A DNA stretch of 64,000 nucleotides. It comes from Streptomyces sp. 1331.2. GTDB lineage: Bacteria > Actinomycetota > Actinomycetes > Streptomycetales > Streptomycetaceae. Shown here one piece after another: positions 1 through 7,520 of this stretch. The position numbers and the translations under genes are program-made. Position 1 is the stretch's first letter, and each line of letters begins with the position of its first letter. Location of the stretch: NCBI RefSeq assembly GCF_900199205.1, contig NZ_OBMJ01000001.1:186001-250000 (forward strand). The letters run 5' to 3'. The notes under the pieces were generated by a model. It was not told the origin of the DNA and ran no database searches. It saw nothing but the letters and a program-made list of their open reading frames with translations.

Positions 1-926
1 ACCTGTTGCGACACGGGGAGCAGCGTGTTCTGGAGCCGGGCGGCGAGGTCCCGCTCGGCCGCCAGCAGGCCCTGGTGCGCGAGCACCGCCTGCTGGTGCT
101 CCAGCAGCTGCTGCTCGGAGCGCTTGACGGCCGTGAGGTCCTGGAACAACCCGTTGAGCTCGATCGGGTCGCCGTGCGCGTCCGTTTCGGCTTCGGCGAC
201 GATCCGGACGTGTCGCACCTCTCCTGCGGACAGGAGGATGCGGACGGTGCGGTCGATCCGCTCGCCGCTCGTCATCAACCGCCGGACCTCGTCCTCCAGG
301 GCCTCGCGGTCGGTCCCCGCCGCTTGGGCGGCGAGGTCCCGCAGTGCCACCGGTCCCGGTGACCCGCTCCTGCCGAAGATCGAATAGACCTCGGGGGACC
401 AGGTGATCTCGTCGCGGAGCAGATCGTGGTCCATCCAGCCGGTCCTGGCCAGGCGCTGCATCAGTGCCTGCCTGCGTTGCCTCCGTTCGTGGGTGTCGAG
501 GCGGGACCACGAGACGATCAGCCCGCGTCCGCAGGGCACCGCCCTCACCGTGTAGCGGGACAACCTCGGGATGCCGGCGGCGACTTCCTCGTAGTCCAGC
601 TCGCCTTCGTAGCGGACGCCGGTCATGTACGCGCTGCGGTATCCCTGCCAGAGATCGCTTCCGGCCACCCCGGGATACGTCTCCAGGATGCTTCGCCCCA
701 GCAGCTCCCGGCCTCGGCGCCCGGCGATGTCGATCGCCTCCGGCGACGTCGCGGCGAAACGGAAGTCCACCACCTCCTCGTGCGCGTCGAAGACCGGCTC
801 CAGCAGGACCATCGACCCGAAGGAGGCATCCAGAACGTCCTGGAGCGCGGGCTCCCGTGCTGTGCCGCCCGTCGTGGAACTGGTCTCAGCGCTCGTCCCG
901 GGCGCCGGTCGGTCGTGGTCGGTCAT
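1..926 (-). CDS. PAS-domain regulator, probable SpoIIE/RsbU-type phosphatase (3' end cut by window)
   Basis: The frame is open from the ATG at 926 to the window edge, giving 308 residues with no stop, so the C terminus is missing. Residues about 30-150 and 165-270 read as two PAS-like sensor domains (for example DVLDASFGSMVLLEPVFDA). A helical stretch follows, ending LLAAERDLAARLQNTLLP. The AARLQNTLLP ending is typical of the segment just before the PP2C phosphatase domain in RsbU-like proteins, so a phosphatase acting on an anti-sigma-factor antagonist is likely in the missing part. Upstream of 926 there is no clear Shine-Dalgarno. In-frame GTG codons at 1028 and 1052 are possible earlier starts. 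It is divergent from the KimA-like permease. The PAS part is clear; the phosphatase part is inferred from family architecture. Confidence 0.75.
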   Translation of the reverse strand, partial: MTDHDRPAPGTSAETSSTTGGTAREPALQDVLDASFGSMVLLEPVFDAHEEVVDFRFAATSPEAIDIAGRRGRELLGRSILETYPGVAGSDLWQGYRSAYMTGVRYEGELDYEEVAAGIPRLSRYTVRAVPCGRGLIVSWSRLDTHERRQRRQALMQRLARTGWMDHDLLRDEITWSPEVYSIFGRSGSPGPVALRDLAAQAAGTDREALEDEVRRLMTSGERIDRTVRILLSAGEVRHVRIVAEAETDAHGDPIELNGLFQDLTAVKRSEQQLLEHQQAVLAHQGLLAAERDLAARLQNTLLPVSQQ

Positions 927-1421
927 GTGAGGAGCATGCCACGTCGTGAGCGGGCCGCTGTTCGTCGGGGCTCGGTGCCCGTGGTTCGACGACCGGTAGG
1001 GCCGGGGCCCGGCCAACTCCCCCTCCACGGGCCGCAGACGCGGACCGCGCACCCCTCAACGTCTCAATGCGCGCACCGCCAGGACGGCGACCAGGATCAG
1101 GACGACGACGCTGCGCCCCGAGCGGGTGACGCCGTCCGCCGGGGCCGTCGACCGGCAACCACCCGTACGGGGGAGCGCCGGCCCCGAGGTGCCGGCCACG
1201 GCGAAGCTTCGTTCGTCCGAGGTCTCGCTCCGGCTCGTCGAACGCACCGGTGCCGCAGGCCTGTTGGCCCCGGGGCGCTCCCGTCGCCGCAGGTCCGGAC
1301 CCACGGCGGAAGCACGTCGGCGCGGGACCCCGCGACTGTCAGGCATGCTCCACGCTGCCCGGGGCATGCGGCCGGGGGACGCCCGACCGGACGTCGCAGC
1401 TGTCGGTCGCAGGAGGATCGG
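927..1421. other. 495-bp divergent intergenic region, regulatory
   Basis: This lies between the PAS protein (minus) and the permease (plus). Long frames run through it on both strands, but they lack start signals and typical protein composition. The only strong signal is the AGGAGG Shine-Dalgarno at 1411-1416 serving the permease GTG. I looked for a c-di-AMP (ydaO-type) riboswitch because KimA-like genes are often under such control, and saw no convincing match. Confidence 0.5.
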
Positions 1422-3479
1422 GTGACTGTCGAGGGACGGACGCGGACGGGCGACCGGCAGGCCGCAGCGGCCGCGGAGGTACCGGAACGCATCGGCTACC
1501 GCATCAAGCGGCTGCTGCTGGGGCCGCCCCTGGTCACGGCGCGCCTACGGGACGAGAAGCTCTCCAAACCGGTCGCGCTCGGCGTGCTCGCACCGGACTG
1601 CATCAGCTCCAGCGCGTACGGCACGGAGCAGATGCTCACCCAGCTGGTTCCGGTCGTGGGAGTGGCGGGGTTCACCCTCGTCATGCCGGTGACGGGGGTC
1701 ATCCTCGCGCTGCTGGTCCTGCTCACGTTGTCCTACCGCGACGTGGTCATGACCTACACCCGTGCCGGTGGCTCGTACGTGGTGGCGCGGGAGAACTTCG
1801 GCCCCCGCACCGCACAGGTCGCCGCGGTCGCCCTGTTGATCGACTACATCGTCACGGTGGCCGTGCAGACGGCCGCCGGCACCGACGCGCTCTCCTCCAT
1901 GCTGCGGTTGCTCTTCCGCATCGACATCGGCGCGGACAAGCTGTGGATCACCGTAGGAGTCCTCTGCCTGCTCTGTTACGGGAACCTGCGGGGCGTCCGG
2001 GAGGCGGGCAGGGCCTTCTCGGTACCGACCTATCTGTTCGTCCTCACTGCCGGCCTGACCGTCCTGGTGGGCCTGGGACGGCTGGCCGCCGGCGACCTGC
2101 CGAGGCTGAGCGAGGGCGACCTGCACGCCGACGGAGCCGTACCCCTGGGCACACCGGGCGGCGGTCTGCTGATGGGCGCCTCGTTGTTCGTCCTGCTCCG
2201 CGCCTTCGCCAACGGCGGGTCGTCGCTCACCGGCCTGGAGGCGATCTCCAACGGAGTCGGCGCCTTCCGCGAGCCGCAGGGAGACAACGCCCGCCGAACG
2301 CTGGTGATCATGAGCGTGATCCTCGGCGGGCTCGTCCTGGGCGTGTCGGCACTCGCCTGGCAGACGCACGCGATCCCGTACGTCTCCGGGAGCCCGACCG
2401 TCCTGGCCCAGGAAGCGCACCTGGTGTTCGGTCGAAGCGTCCTGGGACAGGCGATGTTCGCCGCGGTCCAGGTGGCCACCGCGCTCGTCCTCTACACCGG
2501 GGCGAACACCTCCTTCAACGGGTTCCCCTTCCTGGCCAGTTTCGTCGCGGACGACTCCTTCCTTCCCCGGAGCCTGACCCGCAGGGGCCACAGGCTCGCG
2601 TTCTCCAACGGGATCCTGGTGCTCACGGCCGTCTCGCTCGTCCTGCTGCTCGTGACCCGCGGCAACGTCACCGAACTCGTCTCGCTGTACGCGATCGGCG
2701 TCTTCACCGGTTTCGTCATGGCGACCGCCGGTCTGGCCAAGCACCACTGGCAGCGCCGGGAGGAGCACCGTCTCCTGAAGACCGCCGTGAACGCGGCTGC
2801 CGCGACCGCCTCCGCCGCCGTGGTCGTCGTCTTCGCCGTCACGAAGTTCACCGAGGGCGCCTGGGTCGTCGTGATCCTCTTCCCCCTCGGCGTGTGGGGC
2901 CTGATCCGCACCAACGAGCGCTACCGCACCGAGCGAACCGCTCTGGAAGCGGCACCCGCCACCGCGACCACCGCGACCCGCTCACGCCACGTGGTGATGC
3001 TCCTGGTCGACCGGCTCGACCTCGCGGTCCTCGCCGCTCTGAGCTACGCCCACACCTTGCGTCCCGCGCGACTGCGCGCCGTGCACGTGGCCCTGGACAC
3101 GGCCGGGGCCAAGCAGCTCCGGCGGGCCTGGGCGTCCAACCAGGCCGCGGACGTGCCGCTGGACCTGGTGGAGTGTCCGGACCGCCGGCTGCACCACGCC
3201 ATCGCCCGGCACGCCGTCGAGGCCACCGCCGACGGGCGCACCCAGGTCACGCTGCTCATCCCGCGCCGCTCCTACGGTCCCGTCGTGGGACGGCTGCTGC
3301 ACGCCCGCAGCGGGGACTCCATCGCCCACGCCGTGAGTCGCCTTCCCCACGTCGTTGCCACGATCGTGCCCTTCGACGCCTCCGCGGCCATCGCGGAACA
3401 CCGGCGACGGAGCCGTCCGCGCGACCGCGGCATAGCGGAGGAGGCGGCTCCTGCACGTCGCAGCCCGGTGGCGCGGTGA
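1422..3479 (+). CDS. APC-superfamily permease, KimA/YdaO-like potassium (or amino acid) transporter
   Basis: The protein has 685 residues and starts at GTG 1422, placed 5 nt after a perfect AGGAGG. A longer open frame back to 426 has no such signal and non-protein-like composition. The N-terminal motif LSKPVALGVLAPDCISSSAYGTEQML strongly resembles KimA/YdaO proteins. About twelve hydrophobic segments follow to residue about 500. The last 150 residues (from SRHVVMLLVDRLDLAVLAAL) form a soluble alpha/beta domain resembling universal-stress-protein folds. KimA proteins import potassium and are inhibited by c-di-AMP through their C-terminal domain; that control is inferred here. A general amino-acid permease is the alternative. 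It stands alone and is convergent with the PoxB-like gene. Confidence 0.85.
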   Translation: MTVEGRTRTGDRQAAAAAEVPERIGYRIKRLLLGPPLVTARLRDEKLSKPVALGVLAPDCISSSAYGTEQMLTQLVPVVGVAGFTLVMPVTGVILALLVLLTLSYRDVVMTYTRAGGSYVVARENFGPRTAQVAAVALLIDYIVTVAVQTAAGTDALSSMLRLLFRIDIGADKLWITVGVLCLLCYGNLRGVREAGRAFSVPTYLFVLTAGLTVLVGLGRLAAGDLPRLSEGDLHADGAVPLGTPGGGLLMGASLFVLLRAFANGGSSLTGLEAISNGVGAFREPQGDNARRTLVIMSVILGGLVLGVSALAWQTHAIPYVSGSPTVLAQEAHLVFGRSVLGQAMFAAVQVATALVLYTGANTSFNGFPFLASFVADDSFLPRSLTRRGHRLAFSNGILVLTAVSLVLLLVTRGNVTELVSLYAIGVFTGFVMATAGLAKHHWQRREEHRLLKTAVNAAAATASAAVVVVFAVTKFTEGAWVVVILFPLGVWGLIRTNERYRTERTALEAAPATATTATRSRHVVMLLVDRLDLAVLAALSYAHTLRPARLRAVHVALDTAGAKQLRRAWASNQAADVPLDLVECPDRRLHHAIARHAVEATADGRTQVTLLIPRRSYGPVVGRLLHARSGDSIAHAVSRLPHVVATIVPFDASAAIAEHRRRSRPRDRGIAEEAAPARRSPVAR

Positions 3480-3634
3480 CGAGGGACCGGGCCCGCTGCA
3501 CGGCGGTCCGCGCTGGTCGGCGCCTCCGGGCTCGGGCGCGGACGGCCTGATCATGACCCGGCCGAGCAGCGCGCTGTCTTGACCCCGCCCGTGGCGGCCG
3601 GTCGTGCCCTGGCCCGGAGGCGAACAGCCGCGTG

Positions 3635-3660
3635 CCCCGGGGCGAAGGGCCGCCCCGGGG
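3635..3660. terminator. Bidirectional hairpin between convergent genes
   Basis: A 10-bp perfect inverted repeat, CCCCGGGGCG and CGCCCCGGGG, encloses a 6-nt loop. It sits between the permease stop (3479) and the stop of the PoxB-like gene (3669), so it can serve as a terminator for either. There is no U-tract, as is common in GC-rich actinomycetes. Confidence 0.6.
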
Positions 3661-3668
3661 GCCGACCG

Positions 3669-5396
3669 TCAGCCGTCGTGGCTGCGCAGCGTCTCCTTGA
3701 CCTTGGCGATCGCGAAGCCCCACCCCTGCTCGACGGTCGGCTTGCCCGGAACCGCGAGTTCCCGGGGGTTGGTCAGGACGTCGAGCACCACCGGGCCCGG
3801 CGTCTCGAACGCCCGTCGCACGCCGTCGAGCACTTCGGAGGGGCGGGTGACCCGGATGCCGGTCAGGCCGAGCGCGGTGGCGACCGCGGCGAAGTCCGGG
3901 TTGTCCAACTCCGTGCCGAACTCCGGGAGCCCGGCCTGCTCCTGCTCCAGCTTGACCATGCCGAGGCGGCGGTTGTCGAACACCACGAGCTTCACCGGGA
4001 GCCGGTGGGTCCTGATCGTCATCAGGTCGCCGAGGAGCATGCTCAGGCCGCCGTCACCGCAGAACGCCACGACCTGCCGGTCGGGGGCCCAGAGCTGCGC
4101 GCCGATGGCTTGGGGCATGGCGTTGGCCATCGAGCCGAGGTTGTACGACCCCAGCAGCCGCCGGCGGCCGCGCATGGTCACGAACCGGGACAGCCAGACG
4201 GTCGCCATGCCGGTGTCGGAGGTGAAGACGGCGTCGTCGCTCGCACGGTCATTCACGGCGGCGGCCAGGGCCTCCGGGCGCACGTCGTGGCCCCGGTTGT
4301 CCAGCGCGCTGCGCAGGCGGCCGAGCAGGTGGTGGTCGTGCTCGGGGTCCGCCAGGCGCCGCTGGCCGGCGGTCCACTCCTCGAAGCGCTCCCGGGCCGC
4401 TTCGAGGTGGACGCGGTCCGTGCTGGGCCTGAGGTGCGGCAGGAGCGCCCGGAGGGTGGCCGCGGTGTCGCCTGCCAGTCCCACGTCCACGGGTACCCGG
4501 CGGCCCAGGTTGCGTTCGAGGAGGTCGATCTGGACGACCTTGCGGCCGGTGGGATACCAGTCGCGGTAGGGGAAGTCCGTGCCGAGCATGATCAGGGTGT
4601 CGCAGGCGTCCAGCGCTCCGGCGGCGGCGGGGTTGCCGATCAGGCCGGTCTGTCCGACCTGGTAGGGGTTGTCCGCTTCGAAGCCCTCCTTGGCCTTCAG
4701 GGTGAGGACCATCGGTGCGGACAGACGCTCGGCGAGTGCCAGCACCTCTGCGCGGGCGTCCCGGGCGCCCCGGCCGACCAGGAGGGTCACCCGGTCGGCG
4801 GCGTTGACGAGGTCGGCGGCATCCCGGATGCCGGCGTCGTCTGCGCGGGTGACCGGGCGGACCCGCGGGAAGTGGGCAGGGCGGTCATCCGTCAGCTCCC
4901 GGTCGCCGAGGTCGCCGGGGACCGTCAGCACTGCCACGCCGCGCTCGCTGATCGCGCAGCGGACGGCGGTCTCCAGCATCCTCGGCAGTTGGTCCGGCGA
5001 GGTCACGGTCGCCCGGAAGACCGCGACGTCCCGGAACAGCAGGTCGTTGTCGACTTCCTGGAAGTAGTCGCTGCCCAGCTCCGCGGAAGGGACCTGTCCG
5101 GCGATGGCGAGCAGCGGGGTCCGGCTCTTGGCCGCGTCGTACAGTCCGTTGAGCAGGTGCACCGATCCGGGGCCGACGGTACCCATGCACACGCCCAGGG
5201 TGCCGGACAGCTGGGACTGGGCGCCGGCCGCGAAGGCCGCGGCCTCCTCGTGGCGGCAGCCGATCCAGTCCAGGTCCTCGGTCGTGCGGATGGCCTCGGT
5301 CAGCGGGTTCAGGGCGTCGCCGACGACGCCGAACACATGGCGCACCCCCAGCTCCTGCAGGGCGTCGACGATCACGCGGGCGACGGTACGTGCCAC
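3669..5396 (-). CDS. poxB: Thiamine-diphosphate enzyme, pyruvate dehydrogenase (quinone)/pyruvate oxidase type
   Basis: The product has 575 residues, close to PoxB family length. The GTG at 5396 is preceded by GAAGGGAAG and begins MARTVARVIVDAL, the usual family N terminus. The longer frame to 5480 would run into the upstream gene. The TPP-binding signature begins with GDGGLSMLLGD at about residue 447 and ends at FDN. The presumed catalytic Glu is in RHEEAAAFAAG (about residue 50). Three domains follow the POX order: pyrimidine-binding, FAD/nucleotide-binding, PP-binding. The family oxidises pyruvate to acetate and CO2 and passes electrons to the quinone pool. It lies 19 nt after the FMN glutamate-synthase-like gene on the same strand, so the two are probably co-transcribed. 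An acetolactate-synthase-like role is the less likely alternative. Confidence 0.88.
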   Translation of the reverse strand: MARTVARVIVDALQELGVRHVFGVVGDALNPLTEAIRTTEDLDWIGCRHEEAAAFAAGAQSQLSGTLGVCMGTVGPGSVHLLNGLYDAAKSRTPLLAIAGQVPSAELGSDYFQEVDNDLLFRDVAVFRATVTSPDQLPRMLETAVRCAISERGVAVLTVPGDLGDRELTDDRPAHFPRVRPVTRADDAGIRDAADLVNAADRVTLLVGRGARDARAEVLALAERLSAPMVLTLKAKEGFEADNPYQVGQTGLIGNPAAAGALDACDTLIMLGTDFPYRDWYPTGRKVVQIDLLERNLGRRVPVDVGLAGDTAATLRALLPHLRPSTDRVHLEAARERFEEWTAGQRRLADPEHDHHLLGRLRSALDNRGHDVRPEALAAAVNDRASDDAVFTSDTGMATVWLSRFVTMRGRRRLLGSYNLGSMANAMPQAIGAQLWAPDRQVVAFCGDGGLSMLLGDLMTIRTHRLPVKLVVFDNRRLGMVKLEQEQAGLPEFGTELDNPDFAAVATALGLTGIRVTRPSEVLDGVRRAFETPGPVVLDVLTNPRELAVPGKPTVEQGWGFAIAKVKETLRSHDG

Positions 5397-5415
5397 GGGG
5401 CTTCCCTTCGAAGTG

Positions 5416-6999
5416 TCAGACGGTGAACCGGTCGGGGTGGGCGGCCTCCCAGTCGCGCGCCCAGGGAGCGGGAGGGTCATGGAGCAGCTGCCCCGGTTCC
5501 AGCCAGGGATGGAGGTCCGCGTAGGAGCGGACGGTCTGCGGGTCGATGCGGCGCTGGAGCATGTGCGGGCGCAGCTGCGAGGGGTCGTCGACCCCCATCG
5601 CGGCCATGATCTGCAGGGCGCTCCTGACGGTGGCCTCCTGGTAGCGCCGCACCCGCTGGGACTTGTCCCCCACGTGCAGGGCGCGGGCCCGGCGCGGGTC
5701 CTGGGTGGCCACGCCGACCGGGCAGGTGTTGGTGTGGCAGCGCTGGGCCTGGATGCAGCCGACGGCGAACATCATGGCCCGGGCGGCGTTGGTGTAGTCG
5801 GCTCCCTGGATCAACCGCTTCACCAGGTCGCTCCCGGTGGCCACCTTGCCGCTGGCGCCGATCCGGATCCGGTCCCGCAGACCGGTGCCGACCAGTGCGT
5901 TGTGCACCGTCATCAGCCCCTCGGTGAGCGGCATTCCGACGTGGTCGGCGAACTCCAGCGGGGCGGCGCCGGTCCCGCCCTCCGCTCCGTCGACGATGAC
6001 GAAGTCCGGTGTCGCCCCCTCCTCCAGCATGGCCTTGCAGACCGCGAGGAACTGGCGGCGCGACCCGACGCAGAGCTTGAACCCGGTCGGCTTGCCGTTC
6101 GCCAGCCCTCGCATCCGGCCGATGAAGCGGACCAGTTCGCGCGGGGTGGAGAAGACCCGGTGGTAGGGCGGGGAGACCACGGTCCTCCCCTGCGGGACAC
6201 CGCGCACCCGCGCGATCCGGGCGTCGACCTTGGAACCGGGCAGCACTCCGCCAATGCCGGGTTTGGCGCCCTGGCTGAGCTTCAGGGAGACGCACTTGAC
6301 CTGCGGGTGCGCCGCCTTCTCGGCGAACTGGCCGGGGTCGAAGTCCCCGTCCTCGGTGCGGCAGCCGAAGTAGCCGGTGCCGATCTCCCACACCAGGTCC
6401 CCGCCGGGCCGCAGGTGGTACTCGGACAGCCCGCCCTCACCGGTGTCGTGGGCGAAACCGCCCAGCGCCGCACCGGTGTTCAGAGCCAGCACCGCGTTGG
6501 CCGACAGCGAGCCGAAGCTCATCGCGGACACGTTGAGCAGCGCCATCGCGTACGGCTGGGAGCAGTCGGGACCGCCCACCCGCACCCTGGGCAGGCGGTG
6601 CGGCACCGCGACGGGGGCCATCGACGGCACCAGGAACTCGCGCCCGCTCCCGTACAGGTCCAGCTCCGTGCCGAAGGGCTCCTCCGCGTCCGTCCCCTTG
6701 GCCCGCTCGTAGACGATGCTGCGGGTGTCGCGGTCGAAGGGGCGCCCGTCCACGTTGCGTTCGACGAAGTACTGCTGGACCTCGGGCCGGATGCCCTCCA
6801 GCGCGAACCGCAGACGGCCGATGACCGGGTAGTTCCGCAGGATCGCATGCCGGGTCTGCAGCAGGTCCTTCGACGCCAGCACCGTCACCACCAGCAAGGG
6901 CACGGCCGCGCACCACCACCACGGGGACCCGAACAAGGCCGCGGCCGTGGCGGCGGCCGCTCCACCGACCGGCCCGGCAATCCACAGGAATCTCAGCAC
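5416..6999 (-). CDS. FMN-binding glutamate synthase family protein (GltB domain 2 only), membrane-anchored
   Basis: The product has 527 residues. Residues 5-50 form two hydrophobic segments (GPVGGAAAATAAALFG, then WWWCAAVPLLVVTVL). The remainder is the TIM-barrel FMN domain of the large glutamate synthase subunit. The cluster CIQAQRCHTNTCPVGVAT supplies three Cys spaced as in the [3Fe-4S] site, and LKLSQGAKPGIGG matches the FMN/2-oxoglutarate region. The N-terminal glutaminase domain of true GltB is absent, so it cannot use glutamine in the usual way; its substrate is unknown. It is first in a likely two-gene unit with the PoxB-like enzyme. No Shine-Dalgarno is obvious before the ATG. Confidence 0.85.
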   Translation of the reverse strand: MLRFLWIAGPVGGAAAATAAALFGSPWWWCAAVPLLVVTVLASKDLLQTRHAILRNYPVIGRLRFALEGIRPEVQQYFVERNVDGRPFDRDTRSIVYERAKGTDAEEPFGTELDLYGSGREFLVPSMAPVAVPHRLPRVRVGGPDCSQPYAMALLNVSAMSFGSLSANAVLALNTGAALGGFAHDTGEGGLSEYHLRPGGDLVWEIGTGYFGCRTEDGDFDPGQFAEKAAHPQVKCVSLKLSQGAKPGIGGVLPGSKVDARIARVRGVPQGRTVVSPPYHRVFSTPRELVRFIGRMRGLANGKPTGFKLCVGSRRQFLAVCKAMLEEGATPDFVIVDGAEGGTGAAPLEFADHVGMPLTEGLMTVHNALVGTGLRDRIRIGASGKVATGSDLVKRLIQGADYTNAARAMMFAVGCIQAQRCHTNTCPVGVATQDPRRARALHVGDKSQRVRRYQEATVRSALQIMAAMGVDDPSQLRPHMLQRRIDPQTVRSYADLHPWLEPGQLLHDPPAPWARDWEAAHPDRFTV

Positions 7000-7127
7000 A
7001 GCGGCCGTCTAACCCCGAACGCCGCCGGCAATCAGGCGAGTTGCGTGCACGGGGCGGAGAGGATTCCGCTGAATACGTCGGACGCGACGGGGCAGTCGGT
7101 GTGCTGACACTGACTACGGAGGTCGAG

Positions 7128-7298
7128 ATGGTTCCCCTTTTCCTCGTTTTTCTGCTGGCTCTGCTTCTCTTCGGTGCCGGCTTCGCACTGAAGGCCCTGT
7201 GGTGGGTGGCGGTCGTGGTCCTGGTGGTCTGGCTGCTCGGATTCCTGCTCCGCAGCACCGGCGCTTCCGGCAGCCGGGGCCGCTGGTACCGCTGGTGA
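7128..7298 (+). CDS. Small hydrophobic membrane protein, 56 aa
   Basis: The ATG at 7128 follows GGAGG (7119-7123) at good spacing; a longer frame from 7041 lacks such a signal. The protein begins MVPLFLVFLLALLLFG and has a second hydrophobic segment (ALWWVAVVVLVVWLLGFLL) separated by a short turn. It ends in a basic, Gly/Ser-rich tail (SRGRWYRW). Such small two-helix proteins are common in streptomycetes and are often called hydrophobic protein. Function is unknown; a general envelope-stress role is a guess. A strong terminator hairpin follows directly. Confidence 0.75.
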   Translation: MVPLFLVFLLALLLFGAGFALKALWWVAVVVLVVWLLGFLLRSTGASGSRGRWYRW

Positions 7299-7323
7299 AC
7301 GACCCTGCCGTGCAGGCAGGGCG

Positions 7324-7375
7324 GGCCGGACGGGGGTGGGCACACACCGTGGTGTGTGCCCACCCCCGTCCGGCC
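7324..7375 (+). terminator. Perfect 24-bp stem terminator
   Basis: The two arms, 7324-7347 and 7352-7375, are perfectly complementary over 24 bp and enclose a 4-nt CGTG loop. The stem starts 26 nt after the stop codon of the small membrane protein, which makes it a natural terminator that also insulates the downstream glycosyltransferase gene. Confidence 0.85.
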
Positions 7376-7484
7376 GTGTTCACGGACTGCCGGGCCGGCC
7401 CTAAACCTCGACCGCGGGTAGCACCCGTGCTCGGCGGCCTCACCGCCCTCAACGCACACACAACCTCCCGGCTGAGGTGAACAC

Positions 7485-7513
7485 TTCACCACACTGAGCG
7501 ATCGTGTTAGCGT
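7485..7513 (+). promoter_or_regulatory. Probable leaderless promoter of the HAD-GT20 gene
   Basis: TTCACC (7485-7490) and TAGCGT (7508-7513) are separated by exactly 17 nt. Seven bases then lead to the ATG at 7521, so transcription should start at or next to the A of the start codon. No Shine-Dalgarno is present, consistent with a leaderless mRNA. Confidence 0.5.
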
Positions 7514-7520
7514 CCGTCGG

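Noticed and set aside
426..1421. Long N-terminal extension of the KimA-like permease frame
   Set aside because: The frame is open, but a perfect AGGAGG plus GTG at 1422 gives the family-like N terminus, and the extension has arginine/proline-rich shadow composition over the divergent PAS gene.
927..1421. c-di-AMP (ydaO) riboswitch before the KimA-like gene
   Set aside because: I could not find the conserved purine-rich core elements. A covariance-model search would settle it.
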